Shown here piece by piece: positions 12,600 through 26,000 of a stretch of DNA of 64,000 nucleotides. Position numbers and translations under genes: made by a program. The notes under the pieces are model-generated. The model was not told where the DNA came from and searched no databases. It saw nothing but the letters and a program-made list of their open reading frames with translations. The DNA is from Rhopalosiphum padi (Eukaryota; Arthropoda; Insecta; Hemiptera; Aphididae). The stretch lies in assembly GCF_020882245.1 (NCBI RefSeq), contig NC_083598.1, forward strand, positions 72,297,714-72,361,713. The letters run 5' to 3'. Position 1 is the stretch's first letter. Each line of letters begins with the position of its first letter.

Positions 12600-12880
12600 T
12601 ACTTTTGCACTGCCGTTTGTAGGTGTTTAAAATCTGTATAAATAGGTTAACTTTAATCGTTCAATATATATAATATATATATTGATTCAAAATAACAATT
12701 TAAAACTAATGGAACATTTTTCTTTATAATGTAGTCATATACGATATGATATGGAAATATTGAAAATTGTTAATTGAGGTGTAAAAATCCTAAACGTATT
12801 TTATACATATACGATTATTACATTACCAAGTACAGTACACATTTTTAAGGATTTATTTATTTAGACGTAAGACATATAAT
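12600..12880 (+). repeat. Diverged direct repeat, copy B
   Basis: The partner of 11620-11905. The best-preserved part is the 3' end, TTTTTAAGGATTTATTTATTT then AGACGTAAGACA. It is either an old local duplication or two insertions of one repeat family. Confidence 0.55.
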
Positions 12881-12986
12881 AGAAAATAGGTATAGGACGT
12901 ATAGGTAAAAAAAATAAGTAAGAATAATAATATTTATTTTTCTTTAAATTGCGCGCCGTCCGTTCGGTATGTAATATTTCTGCATA

Positions 12987-13066
12987 GTGCATACTGCAGC
13001 TACGAAATATTCATAGCGTTAGTGCACTAATGCAGTATGCACAAAAATAAACCTATCATGATAGGT
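12987..13066. repeat. 12-bp inverted repeat next to a 16-bp palindrome
   Basis: GTGCATACTGCA (12987-12998) and TGCAGTATGCAC (13031-13042) are exact inverted copies. The perfect palindrome ACCTATCATGATAGGT follows at 13051-13066. It may be a hairpin or a relic of a small element. Confidence 0.5.
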
Positions 13067-13079
13067 TGAAAATGCATTT

Positions 13080-16000
13080 TCTTTTATGTCGAATAAAAAC
13101 CCTTTTATTTTACCATTTTTAGCGATGTCAATCAGTGTACTACTTTATGAAACTAACTACTGAGTTAAATTGTATACATTATTTGACAATTGACACTGCA
13201 TGTAGTGAAACCTTTTCTGGGTGACTTTTTAACAGTAAAAATAAACATTATCTTGAAAATTATTATAAATGTTTTTGTAAATATTTTTGTAACTACATAA
13301 TTTAAAGTCAAAACAAGATTTTAGAAAAAAAAATTATATTTTTTATCCTTTATACATTTTTGAGTTTTTTATTTATTTTTTATTTAATGTTCCAATATAC
13401 AGAATATTTTTCTTCAATTTTCAATGAATAAAAATTAAATTTTGAATAAGTAGTTAATAATTATTATTTAAAGTTTTGATAACCGCTGTAGCTTGTAGTA
13501 AATAGACACTTAACAAGATTGAAATTTCAAATACTTGAGTTAAAAAATTAAATAGACAGTGGCAAGCATATTTCAAACCCTAAGCAAAGTATTTAAACAA
13601 TGTCTCACCTTTTGCCCCCTACAAAATAATATATATATATATATAATTTAAAACTTTATTTTTGTAGATTTAAGGTTTAAAGTCACTTAAAAAAATTAAA
13701 GATTAAATAAATGAAAATGTTATTATTTTTGTGATTCATAAAATAAATAAAAATTATTAACTACACTTGATGCTAATAACATAGCCCATATAGTGTTATC
13801 ATAAAATAAAAACAAAGCTGAAAACAATATCGAATATAAATAACCATTATTGCATCAACTTATTATGCTCGTGGCTTATCGAATTTCCATAAAAACGAAA
13901 TATGATATATACTAAAACATACTGATATGATCGATCATAGATATTCGTATAAAACCGATCTATCAATAAACATTATAAAATGCTTAGACGCTCAGTACTA
14001 TTATTTTAATATTTGGCACTTGCATACTATTTATTCTCTACTTAATAATTATGTCTATAATTAATTTAATTTAAATGCAACAACATAAAATCAAAAAATA
14101 TTCATAACACAAAAAAAAAAAAATATTGAAAAGACAATTTTTAATTTTAGATTTTGGTTTTAGAGGCCCGTGTGTTTTCATACCTTAAACACTCAGTAGT
14201 TGAGGTACTGATCAAAGTTTAATCTACGGTTCATAAAAGTTAGATTTTTACATACATATATTAAAAATCTCAAAAAATTTCCTGATTGGCAATTCAATTT
14301 TAAATTATTAAAAATAAATTATGTCTTTCTAAAAACTAAAAAATTATAAGTTATAAGTTATAACATTATTATGATAAAAAAATAGAACAAAATTAAATTT
14401 TTTTTAAATCTGTTTTGTTTTATAATAATTTCAGATTGTATAAAAAAAATAAATAAATAATAGGTGCATTCTATTATAGAATTATCCTGTAATGTATGTT
14501 TTATAAATTATACGCATTCATTCTGGACACATTTAAGAAATGAAAAACTTTCAGTTATCCGTAAATGCTCTACAGTATGCATTATTTCCTTGTTCCTTCG
14601 TCGTATATACTAGCATGGACGTTTGCAACTGTGTTGCATAAATATAACTAATTAAAAATCGTTTTGTTTTGTAACTAATGAGTAAATACATTATTATAAC
14701 ATTTATAACGACACTTATAAGTATTTTTTGTTGTTTGGAAATTATCTAAGAAAAATAAATAGAACATGACGTGTATCCTAGCTATAAGTAAATGATATTT
14801 CATTAAACTAATGATTCGTTTATAATACGATGCGTGGACGCCACTGTAATCGTTTAAATGTAATTACATCGCGTTTTTTTTTTATGTATCTTAAATCTTA
14901 ATACAGTTTTTTATAAATTATGCATTGGACATTAGTAGTTAATAAAGATAATTTTTAAATTAGTATAATTATCGATGAGTAAATTAATTATTTAATAAAT
15001 AAATTTACATTTTACGATATTAGTAATAATTCTTCTTTATATTATCCTATTTTTTTTAACGAATTTATTACTGAATAATGATCATACTATCTTAATAATT
15101 GATGTTGTTTTCCTGTATACCTAGCTAAGTACTAATATAAAGATTTTCTGGTTCATATTAATTCATATAATATAGGCAGTAGGCACACTTATACATATAC
15201 CTATACGACTATACCAATTACAATAATATTATGTATTAGCAAGGGAAAAATTGATATTTGTTGATATTTTTAATTCACGAAATTGCAGTTAAGCACCCCT
15301 TACAGGAAAATATTTAATTGGGGTTTAAGTCTTGTGTTAATTATACTGAGTTTATGATTACAAATCATTAAAAATTGGTTAATAATTATTAAAAAAACTT
15401 TACAACAGTTCATTTTAGAGATGCCAGGCTCTTGAAAAAAAAACATCTTAAATATACAGTAAAAAGGGTGGTTTTCATTTGACAAAAAAGTGCATATTTA
15501 TGAAATTTAAAATATAGTCCCTTAAAGACAAGAGTATTTTAAAATTCCAAAAAACAAAATTGAATAATTTAATTGATAAAAGAACAACTTGGGATGAGTA
15601 TGCTTATAAAAGACCTAGTAAACACACTCAGTTCATGTAATAAAAATGTATCTTAATCTATTTTTAATGCTTATGTAAATTGTATCCATTAATATTACAA
15701 ATAAATGTATCTTAATATCTCATTTAATGTTTCTTTAAAAAAAAAAACCAAAAACACCAATGTAATTTGAATAACAATTTTTACCTACCTATAAATTATT
15801 TAAGAAACCTTACGTTACTTTTAAGTATGCACATCGGCACTAATGCGACTTGCTATTAGATTAAATACCCATGGATTGTCAGACACTTCATTAGTTCGCT
15901 ATAGGCATTATTAGTTACTAGTTACTACAGAGTATTTTGAATACCAATGTAATCAATATCTGCATATAAATGTAGTGTACGGAAAATCAAAGTGTGGAGA

Positions 16001-19000
16001 AGTCTTATTGAAGCAAAATAAACTACCTGCACTATTATAAATATATCGATTAACGTCGTAATTATTTTGTATACGAGTATACGATTAATAAATCCAATTA
16101 GTTATACTCCATGTCTAATTCTTAATAATACATTAATACATGTAGACGTGTATTTCCATCTAATACTCATTTTAACGTACTCTTACTATTAACTAATAAT
16201 TAAATCAAACAGATATGTGTTATTATAAACAAATAAAAAGTTTACTATACGTAAGTACCATTGAGTACCTAGTAAAAAAAAATTCAATTTAAAAAATAGC
16301 TAGTTATTTTAAATTCAAATCTGTATTAAATAATGATGAGTTAATTTTTTTGGTAAACACGTATTTCTAAATAATATAGTTTCTATGTTCTATGTAATAA
16401 GTTAACTATGGCCTTAGAGTAATAAAAAATATAGCTATAGCTATACCTTATAAGGTGTTTTCTTTTCCCAACATCCTATTGAAACCGCTATCTATTGGTG
16501 TTATACGGAAATATAGACTAATAGGTCAGATAACTGACAGTACGACATCGAAAATTTATCATAAGCGTTATTGATTTATTTGTATTCACTATCTTTCTAT
16601 CTTTTATGGATATTGGATAATTTATGTAATCATTTAAATTGATCCATTAATAATTAATAATTGTTTGAAAATAACAGTTATTTATCCAAGACACAAAATT
16701 TAAAATACATAATTTTTCTATTTTCGGCATTTCCGCACATGATTTTATTTTTAAAATAAATTTTATTTGTACATAATACATTATAAATATCACTGAAATC
16801 TTTTGTAAAATATTAAGTTAAATTTTATTAAAATGTATTAATTATTTAAAATGTTAACAAAAATTATTCTCGAGTATTATATTAAATATAATTTTTGAAA
16901 TAAATTAATGTTTTAATATTGTTTTACTAGTCATCGTATATTGTGTTATAGATTATGATATGATAGGTATAGGTAATTCAATTTTAATTTGTTGATAAGA
17001 TATTTTAATTATCATTATATAGGTAAAATATAAATTATGGATATCTGATTTAGGTTTGTGTTTTTGGTTCAATACTTCATTATTATGGCTCTGGTATAAT
17101 TATTAATTAAATATGTCTGTAAATAGAAAATTAGTACATATTATTTATTTTCATTGTCTGGTTAAGCAATCTTAGCCAGTAATTATATTTTTTATTTAGT
17201 TTACACGTTGTTTATGCTATGTAATCTTTTGATAGCCATTAATATTAAAACGCCACTCTTCGAAGATAAATGTTTTTTCTTTATATAAGCTAAAAAACAT
17301 TTTAAAGATTTGATAATATTGGAATTGAAAATTGTACGAGAAGAAAGTTAATTACAAATAGATGTTATGTAAATGTTGCCACGGACTGAAGTTAATTAAA
17401 TTTGATTAATTATAAATTAAATTAAATGTGTTTCATCGAAATCCATTAGATTTAGAGCGTCTTCTAAACTTTCTACGATAGGTATATATTTAGTTGAATT
17501 AAAAATCGAGGTTATTGAACTCGGGGGATGTGTCTTTCTCTGACGAATGTCGACTAAACCACATAAAATGGCGATAATAATTGTGGTATAATTTTTGTGT
17601 ATAAATAGTATTATGTTATTACGAATATTATTTGTAACTATTAATGGTAGATTTAAATACAATAAATATTTTACGTTTGATAAAACCTGTATAATACATT
17701 TTACGTTAATATTATTATTTTATGACCTTTATTTTCGCCTAATGTTCACGAGGGCGTTGGTCGCGGTATGCCTAGCCGGCCGGAACATTGTTTCCTTCTG
17801 ATATTACGTATACCGTGACGTTGCTACTGGGTCTGATGAGTGTTCACGAAAAAAATATGTATTATATACATGTAATAATTTACACTAAACAATAGGCTAT
17901 GACAAGGAACATATTGACCCATCTTCTAGTATGCTATTGTCGGTTAAACTACTCTATTGTTAATGACAATTATAACGTAGTTATAAATACTCAAATTATT
18001 TGCCGATAAACATTTAATTTCTGGACAATGATTGTCGTATTATTACACTTTAAAGTTTAAATGATAAATTAATTTTAAGGGATATTTTTTTTAAACAAAG
18101 TTTTGTTTGTTTATATCATACATTAACTCGAAAGCTGAAAACTTTATTGCTTTTTTAAATATTACAATATATATTTTACGAAACCTAAGTTACTTTTAAT
18201 GAATAATTGAATTGGTTTGATTATATAGTTATTATTTTTTTTAATAATAATTTAACTAGAGTAGGTTATACAGATTTAAAGTAAAATATAAACATAATAC
18301 TTTTATTTTAAAGAAAAATCTTATTCTTATGTTTTAAATTTAAAAATCTTATAAGTTATGTTAAAACAATTTAAGTTCTTACAATTTAAAATAATTTTTG
18401 CATTACACAATACATAAAAATGTATATCAATAAAAATAAGAAATACGAATAAATAAAACATTTAACATTTTTCGATATAGGTATTTTGTTTTTGATAGAA
18501 CAATTGTTCATACTTATTTTAACATTGTTTAAAATATAAATTACTTTACTTATATTTTATTTATTTTATCTTTAAATTAAATTTATCCTCGTGAAGTAGT
18601 GATGTTGTGTACTTTTATACATTTTTTTCCTTGTCTAAATCACGACATTATATAAAGTAAAGTATTTGATGTATAATATGGTTTTTTTATGATAGCAAAT
18701 ACATATTTTATGATGGTAATTATTATTGAACCGCTTGCATTTTGTATATTTTACTAATAAACAGGAAAATAGATACTGCAGTTTATAAGGAAAAACATTT
18801 ATTTTTTTATATTTTAAACATAAATAGTATGTATGCATATTTATTTCGTTTAATTAAATGTATATAATAAAATAATTTTTATTTAATGTGTTATATTGAC
18901 AAATATTATTAGAAAATAAAACTTGGCGATTTAACGAATGAATGATTTAGCATTGTATAACAATACATCAATGCATTAATTAATATCAAATGTCTACATG

Positions 19001-22000
19001 AATGATGCATGCCTTCTGAACATACCTATAAACTATAATATTTAATGCATATATTGGTTTTAACGGATTTTGATGACGTCATTCTATAACTACTTCGATT
19101 TAAATTGCTTACACGTTTTCAGATAGTTGGTTGAACCCAAAATTAACAGTTTATTAAATTAAATGTTAACTATTAATCATGTATTAGTTATAAATGTTAT
19201 AATATTATCTGCGTTTCATTGTATTCTTAGTATTTATTTTTCAAATAATATATTACCTAATATTAAAGACTTAAAGTGGAGCATTAGGTATAGATATAAG
19301 TTCTTTTTTTAGTACACGGCTGTATTTAATAGTTTTTTAAACTTCTTTTTATGAACACGAAACACCTATAGGTACCATCAAATATGATTTAACATTAGCA
19401 GCTAGCAAGCATGTCTTAAAATCTATTATCATTCTATTAGTGACGGCTGGATTTTATTTGGTGAATAATTCAAATAATTCAATCACGAACAATGTGGTAA
19501 AAGGGGCAATACGCTTTGTCCATATTAAAACAGCGTGATAAAAAGTGCCGGTATTTCACACTAAACTATCTGTGGCATATCTAATAACAGTAATAAAATA
19601 TAACGATAATATTTTATTAAATTTGTGCGCTATACGAAATAAGAATACAATTTTTATTTTATACTTATTCAAGAAGGTATTATAATATATTTATTATTTT
19701 TCGTTAAACACGATAAAATATTTTTTTGGCAAAGAAGTATGTGAATTGTGAATATTTCTGTTAGTATTGTTTTTTTTATTTCTTTGTTTATCAATTCAAA
19801 AATATGAAACATTTTTAAATGTATCTCGTGTAATTGAATATGAATAATATATATTTTATTCAGTATACAATTTAGAACGGCATCGGGATATGATCTTCTA
19901 AATATATATCCACCTTTAGTTGTCATGGAGATGCCATGTTTCTTTGTTTCTTTGAGAGACTTCAGTATTCATCTTAAAAAGAATAAAATTATTGAGAGAA
20001 ACGTAGCAATTTTATAATGAGAGAAAGAAATATTAATTAGATAAAATGTATAAAATGTATAAAATGTTATACCTTAACCTTATACATAGTAAAGAATAAT
20101 CTAATAGATATGTAGACAGCAAAGTTACTGTATACCAATATTGTTATTATTAATATGTACCTAGATAGTTTTAAGCTTTTAAACATTCAAGTTATAATAC
20201 CATAACATAAAAAGATTTAATTTTTTTTTAAAATCGAGTAAGAAAGAAATAGTACATAGGTATAAATTTAAAATTATTTCTTTAATTTTTAAATATTACA
20301 AGGATTTTAGACAAATATTTGAAATTGTAGAATTTCAACTTAGTTGTAAATTATTATAATATATTATAGGTACTTTCCTAATTAATAAATTAATAATATT
20401 AAACTTAACTTGATTTATTATTTTTTTTTTCTAAATGTATCTATTTAGTATCATGTACATACCTACGTTTAATAATTTATTATTAAATATATAAATTATT
20501 TATAAACTATAATTATTTGCGTAGTTTAAAATTTAAAATTTAAATAAATAGTTAATATAGTTATATATGTGTATAATTAGTTGCGTAACATTAAATATAC
20601 AAGGCGTCTATAATTTTGTGTGAATATGAAACCATAGATAGTTCTACACATATATAGGTAATAGGTATAATACTATATAATATAATGTATTCGTATTATG
20701 CTTAGAATGCTTAGATCATATTAATGATCTAAGATATTATTTACGATTAACAATAAAATCATACCAAATATGATTCATATATATTGATTTCATAGCGAAG
20801 ATGAATTATGTCAGAAAATTATAATTTTAATAATACATCACGTAACAATGTAACATTATTCACATAGTTAAGTAGTACACAGTTCATGATGGTTTGCATT
20901 TAACTTCAAGGATACAGTAAAAACAAATATAAAAAAGGGATAAGTTTTTTTCAATCTTATTGTTATAATATATGGAAGAAGAGCACTAAAAAGTACTTAA
21001 AGTCTCTTCTTCTAGTATGTGCAAATTGCTAAGTTAGATAAGTGGTAAAATTTTCTAAGTGTCACAACTAAAATAAATTTTCCTTTCAAAAGAACAATGC
21101 ATGTTTTTTCATTCTCTTCTTCTTTATTATATTATAACTATACCACAATATTTTCATAAATAAAATATAAAATTGATAAAATATCATAAAAAATGTGTAT
21201 TGCTCTTGGAGTTTTTGATTTTAGCATCATTTTATCATCTTAAATGTTATTATACAATAATTAGACTGTGTTATGTTAATTTTGGAATGAAAAAATACTA
21301 TATAAGTCTGATTACAGTATGGTAAAGTGTATAGTATTTAGCATAAACAGACGATGGATAAATATAGTTAAATGAATTTCTGAATGAATAGTAATCACAA
21401 TAAGAAGTTTATGAAGTATCCAAGAATACAAAAGTGAATGTTTCTTTTTTAAATCGAATTAATAAGTTATGGAAATATAATGATGAACATTTATTAAAAA
21501 ATTGAAAAAAAAAACAAGATAAAATATTTAAATATTAGTTAGTTAACAATACATGAACAATTGGTTAAATAAATTATGAAAATGGAGTCTAATTTTCTTT
21601 TTTTTTTTACGATAAGCTACCGTTACCCTTACCACAACTGCGTTGTTATAAACGTGTGAGCACAGCTATAAATATTTTTTGTGTTTATTGTGTATACTAT
21701 TATATATAATATTATAGGTACCTAGGTAGATACCTATATTATATTTGTTCGTTGTAAACATTTTTTTTTATTATTATTATCGATTGTTTTTCAATGTAAA
21801 CTCAAAATTACGAGATCGAAGATGATTTTACACTATTCATTATCTTGAACACGAAATGGCATTGAATTTGTCTTTTTAAAAAGCATTAATAAAAACCGTA
21901 AAATCCTGTTGGACGTACGGGTATGGTGTAGGACTAAATATATAATAATAATATCATCGTCGTCGTTGTATACTGCGTACGACCTATTAGGATAATACGA

Positions 22001-22079
22001 TAGATATTACTTAACGTCGGTTTAATATATATAGATACCTACCTATATAGCATGTAAGCATAATGATGATAACGTAATA
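13080..22079. other. Long AT-rich intergenic stretch upstream of Fas1
   Basis: No gene, RNA gene or clear mobile element recognised. Open frames here are short, mostly I/K/N/Y/F/L translation of AT-rich DNA, and lack conserved motifs. A TGACGTCA octamer lies at 19074-19081. Confidence 0.6.
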
Positions 22080-22660
22080 ATATATCGTACGGAGTTTTTG
22101 GGATATAGAAAATCGTTCGCCTTTTCTATTAGACAGGTACGGTTATTTTGCTTCGCCATCGAGATACACTTAAAATACCTCTGGACGTGCAAATTATGAC
22201 TATCGCCGCGTTGTCGGGGTTCCAGAGACAATCGATAATCTCGGCGTCTGAATCAAAACACGACCTCCAATCACACCGGCGGCCGACACACGATACGCCG
22301 GGCTGGCGGACGCGGAAAATTCGAAATAATAAAATATATCCGATATCCATCCGACGATGACGACGTGCGACGCCGCCACCATAACGACCACCGCCGCCTT
22401 AACCGTTGCCGCCACAACGACGACGACCATCATCGCCATCGCTAGCTGTTACCACCCCACTCGCCGCCGGTCGAAAACTATGGATCGGTGAGCGGCGCGG
22501 GGGACCGTTGCAGTGCGCCGCGTCGGTGGCGGGAAATATTGATCCGGACGGACTGGCCCGCCTGCCGCGCGTAGTTTCGCCGGGCGCCGTCAGCAGACGC
22601 TGTACCGATCTCGCCGCAACAGCACCGGCGACCATCCCGCGGTTTTTTTCCCTGTTTCCA

Positions 22661-22665
22661 TCAGT
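22661..22665 (+). promoter_or_regulatory. Initiator-like TCAGT, candidate Fas1 TSS
   Basis: TCAGT matches the arthropod Inr consensus. It sits 276 nt before the Fas1 ATG at the downstream edge of the CpG-rich island. The motif is short and could be there by chance. Confidence 0.3.
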
Positions 22666-22739
22666 CTGTCCGTTACCGTCTTACAGGTACCAGTTATTGT
22701 TCGGTAGTGCCCGTCCGCTGTAGTTTCGTCTTCAAACAA

Positions 22740-22916
22740 GTATGTTTTACGACGGGAATTAGTTTCGGTTTTTTTTTTTAAAACTTAACTTTCCTACCTA
22801 CCGTTTTTAACGTTGTTATAATAATAATATTATTAATATAATAGTAGTATTAATAGTAGTAACGTTTTCCGTAGAATAGTTTTAAAAATTTTCCAGTGTT
22901 CCGTTTTTTTCCCCAG
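22740..22916 (+). other. Fas1: Candidate 5' UTR intron of Fas1
   Basis: GTATGT donor at 22740 and a pyrimidine-tract acceptor ending CCCCAG at 22916. Splicing would remove a 6-codon upstream ORF (ATG 22742, stop TAG 22760-22762). The short AT-rich body (repeated TAATAATAT, TAGTAG) resembles introns elsewhere in the gene. No transcript evidence is available. Confidence 0.35.
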
Positions 22917-22938
22917 TGATATTTTCTTTATTTTTAAA

Positions 22939-23076
22939 ATGAAATCTTCAGCCACCACGGGCTTTGCGTCCGCGGTCTTTTTAGTGCTGCTATGCGGTTC
23001 GACAATCGCGTTGAGCTTCAACGGCAACGACAAGACGGTCATTGACACGCTGGCGTGGACCAGTGATCTATCTGAG
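22939..23076 (+). CDS. Fas1: Fas1 coding exon 1: start codon and signal peptide
   Basis: Residues 1-46. The ATG at 22939 is preceded by AAA and opens a typical secretory leader: basic and polar residues, a hydrophobic core FASAVFLVLLCG at 9-20, then small residues, with likely cleavage around 24-26. The start of FAS1 domain 1 follows (VIDTLAW, 34-40). The donor is GAG|GTAAAA at 23077 and the exon ends in phase 0. There is no upstream in-frame alternative that keeps a leader. Confidence 0.93.
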
Positions 23077-26000
23077 GTAAAAAAATCATCGTGATAACCG
23101 ATTATTTTATGTAGGATAGCTATAAGATTGGCAATAATATTATTGTGTGCATAAAACGGTTTATTATTAACCGGTGTAATTTGTTGGCGCGCGAATCTCT
23201 TGAGTAGATCTGCGGAAAACAGGTTTTCGATCAGTATACAGAAAATTAAATCACTCGCATGGGTACACATAGTAGGTACTATTATTATATTATTAAACGC
23301 CAAATGAGAAATCTAATTTATAATATATGGATACGTGAGATATATAATATATTAGTAGTAGATAGAAACGGTTCTTTCGAAATCCCCCGTCAGTATCGCG
23401 AGTCCAGCAGCCAACGATCAGCCTCCTTTCATACGGGTCCCCCCTTCCACTATTATTTTTATACGAGTGGCTGTGGTTTTGTATTATTCTTGTTAGCGCA
23501 ACGGTTACCCAGATTCCCAGGCATCTAAGTCGTCGTCATACCGGAAACATATTTTTTCTCAAGAGACATGACGCGATATCTAGGCATTACCTATGTTATA
23601 ATATGTTAATACCTACCTTTTAATTGTTGTATTGTTTCGAACACGTGGTACCGAGTACCGACTATTAGATGAGAACGACAGGTAATTATGCCGGGACGCT
23701 GAGGAGGAAAATTTTGGCGGCACGTATAATTGCTAAACTTATTATGCGATTTGTTGTAATTTTGTGGGCCCACCACGGGAACCAATAACGGAAATTATCG
23801 TGGCAGATTATTACTAAATAGTTATCTACTGTTATGCGAACACACGGCTGCCGCCGCGCCACATTGGAAAAATCACTGTTCTCGCGGTGGAGTCGTCGTC
23901 TTAGTGTAGGTTACCCACTAAATACGCTTGACGGAGACGCAATAAACCGGTATTCGCCATTACTACAATGCCCCCCTCCCACCCGCCTACTTCACTGATG
24001 GACCGTGACCAGGCACATAATACTATATTGTATTATATACGCCGGATCTGTTGTTGCACTGCATGCAGCGTCTATCGTTCGCCAGGTGTTTTTGGAGGAC
24101 GAACAAAAAAAAAAATCAAATTTCAAGTCCGTGTATGTAGGTAGGTAGATAGGTAGAAAGGCAGGTAGTGGTCGTGTATGCCATATAATATATTATATGT
24201 ACTGTACTCTGTGGACGTACAAAAGACCTTCGCCAAATCGTCACCGCCCCTAAGCCCAGTAACCTGATAATCTTACGCTCCAAAAAGAAAAGGAGAAAAA
24301 AAACACCCCATTGTGCGTGTACCTATATGACTATAAACCAGCAATATATTGTAATACAGAAATGCTGGCGTGCATGAGGTTAATGCATCTCCGTTTTATC
24401 CTGTCCAATGTATGTTATACACGAGATCAGTATAATATTATGTTTAAAGTCTACTATATACTTTTTTTTATTTTAATGTAGTACATTTCAACAGTAGTTC
24501 AAATAAGTGAGGAGATATTGTCATTTCGTAAATACTCTTTGATGCTCCATTCACTTAACAACCTTTACTTCGAAAACTATCAATTATTTTCTAAATATTT
24601 CTTTTATATAGATAGATACTTAATTTTGGCAGTTTTTATAAAATATAAATGTACACTTATACACATTATTGAATATTCGAGTCATATACAGGTTTTGAAT
24701 ATTTTTCCAGCTGGTTTGTTTTTATTTATTTAATCTGCGTACCTACCTATATGAGGTATGGCTTATTATGTGACCATACAATAATTATTATTCAACGACG
24801 AATCGTGCACTTGTTTCGATGTTAAAGGGTATGATATTTGCTATAGGTCATATATTTAACTAATCTAACGAAAGTATATTATAGAGATTTAGAAATATAG
24901 ATATCCTTGCTAATATGAAAAAAACAGTTTACAATTTACAACTGTTTTATAATTTTGATTTTTTTTTTTAAATAGAAGCTATTACGCATCTCAATAAATA
25001 TATTATTTTAAGAGTTTAGTGTTCTATAATTCATGTAGATAATATTAATTTTCTTATTTTGTCTATAGAGATTCCTATAATACTTGTCTGTAAATATTAC
25101 CTTTACATTTACGACGTACGTATACCATTAGTGTATATCTTGTAATTAGTGGTTTATTAACGTGATCGTTATTTAATTCTTCTATTGTAATAAATGTATA
25201 ATATTTACTACTTGAGCTTCATATATATTATTCTTTCATATATTTATTGTATTCATATTTACATTGCTATAAATTGGCAAAGTATCCGGACTCTTTGTAA
25301 ACCCTATTTATCTCAGCCTATTGTTGTTATATTTCGGCAGGTGTTGCCAGGTGACCACCTGGCAATATTATATCCCGCAACTCAACTCTTCTAAAATTTC
25401 TGTATACGTGACATTAACCTTGAGTATAGAACATCCTACCAGTTTTTGGGGGGCGTCCTACACACTCACCTGAATTTATATTATAAAGTATAAACTAAAA
25501 TATTATGTAATTTTCCCTTTATAAATTCTCTTTTATTTTCGGTGCATCTACTTAAAATTATATTTTAGATACGTTTTTATTACAATATACCTTGTAATAA
25601 TATACCTTATTAGTTATTATAGTAAAGTGATGACCTAAGATTCAGTGTTTTAATATTAGGTTCATAGTATGTATTGTAATGATGATATCTGTCGTTTAAT
25701 TTATTATTTAGCAGATATTTTATATTATATAATTAAGTATCTTTGGCGTTTAAATTTTTTCTTCAAAGCTGATTATGATTAATGGCAATATACAATCATT
25801 ATGTTTTTTTAGAAAAGTATAAAAGTACTATCATGATTTTGTTGCTGTTCTCATGACAGTCAAAAAGTATTCACTACAATTGTGATTCATTTGAGACTAC
25901 TAAAAACTATATTATAATATAATATAGCACAATGTGAAAATATAATGGTTGAATATTCAATATGAACTGATATAGGCATTGATTTTTTTTTTAGCTAAAA

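Larger units (their letters stand above)
22080..22938 (+). promoter_or_regulatory. Fas1: CpG-rich Fas1 promoter region and 5' UTR
   Basis: This is the most GC- and CpG-rich island in the window, rich in ACN, GCC and GAC triplets around 22350-22440. It directly precedes exon 1. A TCAGT arthropod initiator-like motif lies at 22661-22665, with no TATA box at the expected distance, which suggests a TATA-less start. A donor-like CAA|GTATGT at 22740 and a strong acceptor TTTTTTTCCCCAG ending at 22916 could remove a 177-nt 5' UTR intron. The same acceptor could instead join to a more distant leader exon. Several frames are open on both strands here, which I read as a composition effect rather than coding. 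The TSS is inferred. Confidence 0.55.

Noticed and set aside
22043..22723. Several overlapping open frames on both strands in the CpG-rich island, up to 105 codons
   Set aside because: Four or more frames are open at once, the translations are Ala/Arg/Val/Pro-biased with no domain, and the place is the expected Fas1 promoter. This is best explained by composition.
22833..23303. Minus-strand open frame of 156 codons across Fas1 exon 1
   Set aside because: It is antisense to the signal-peptide exon and its flanks. The + strand reading has a proper start, leader and splice donor.
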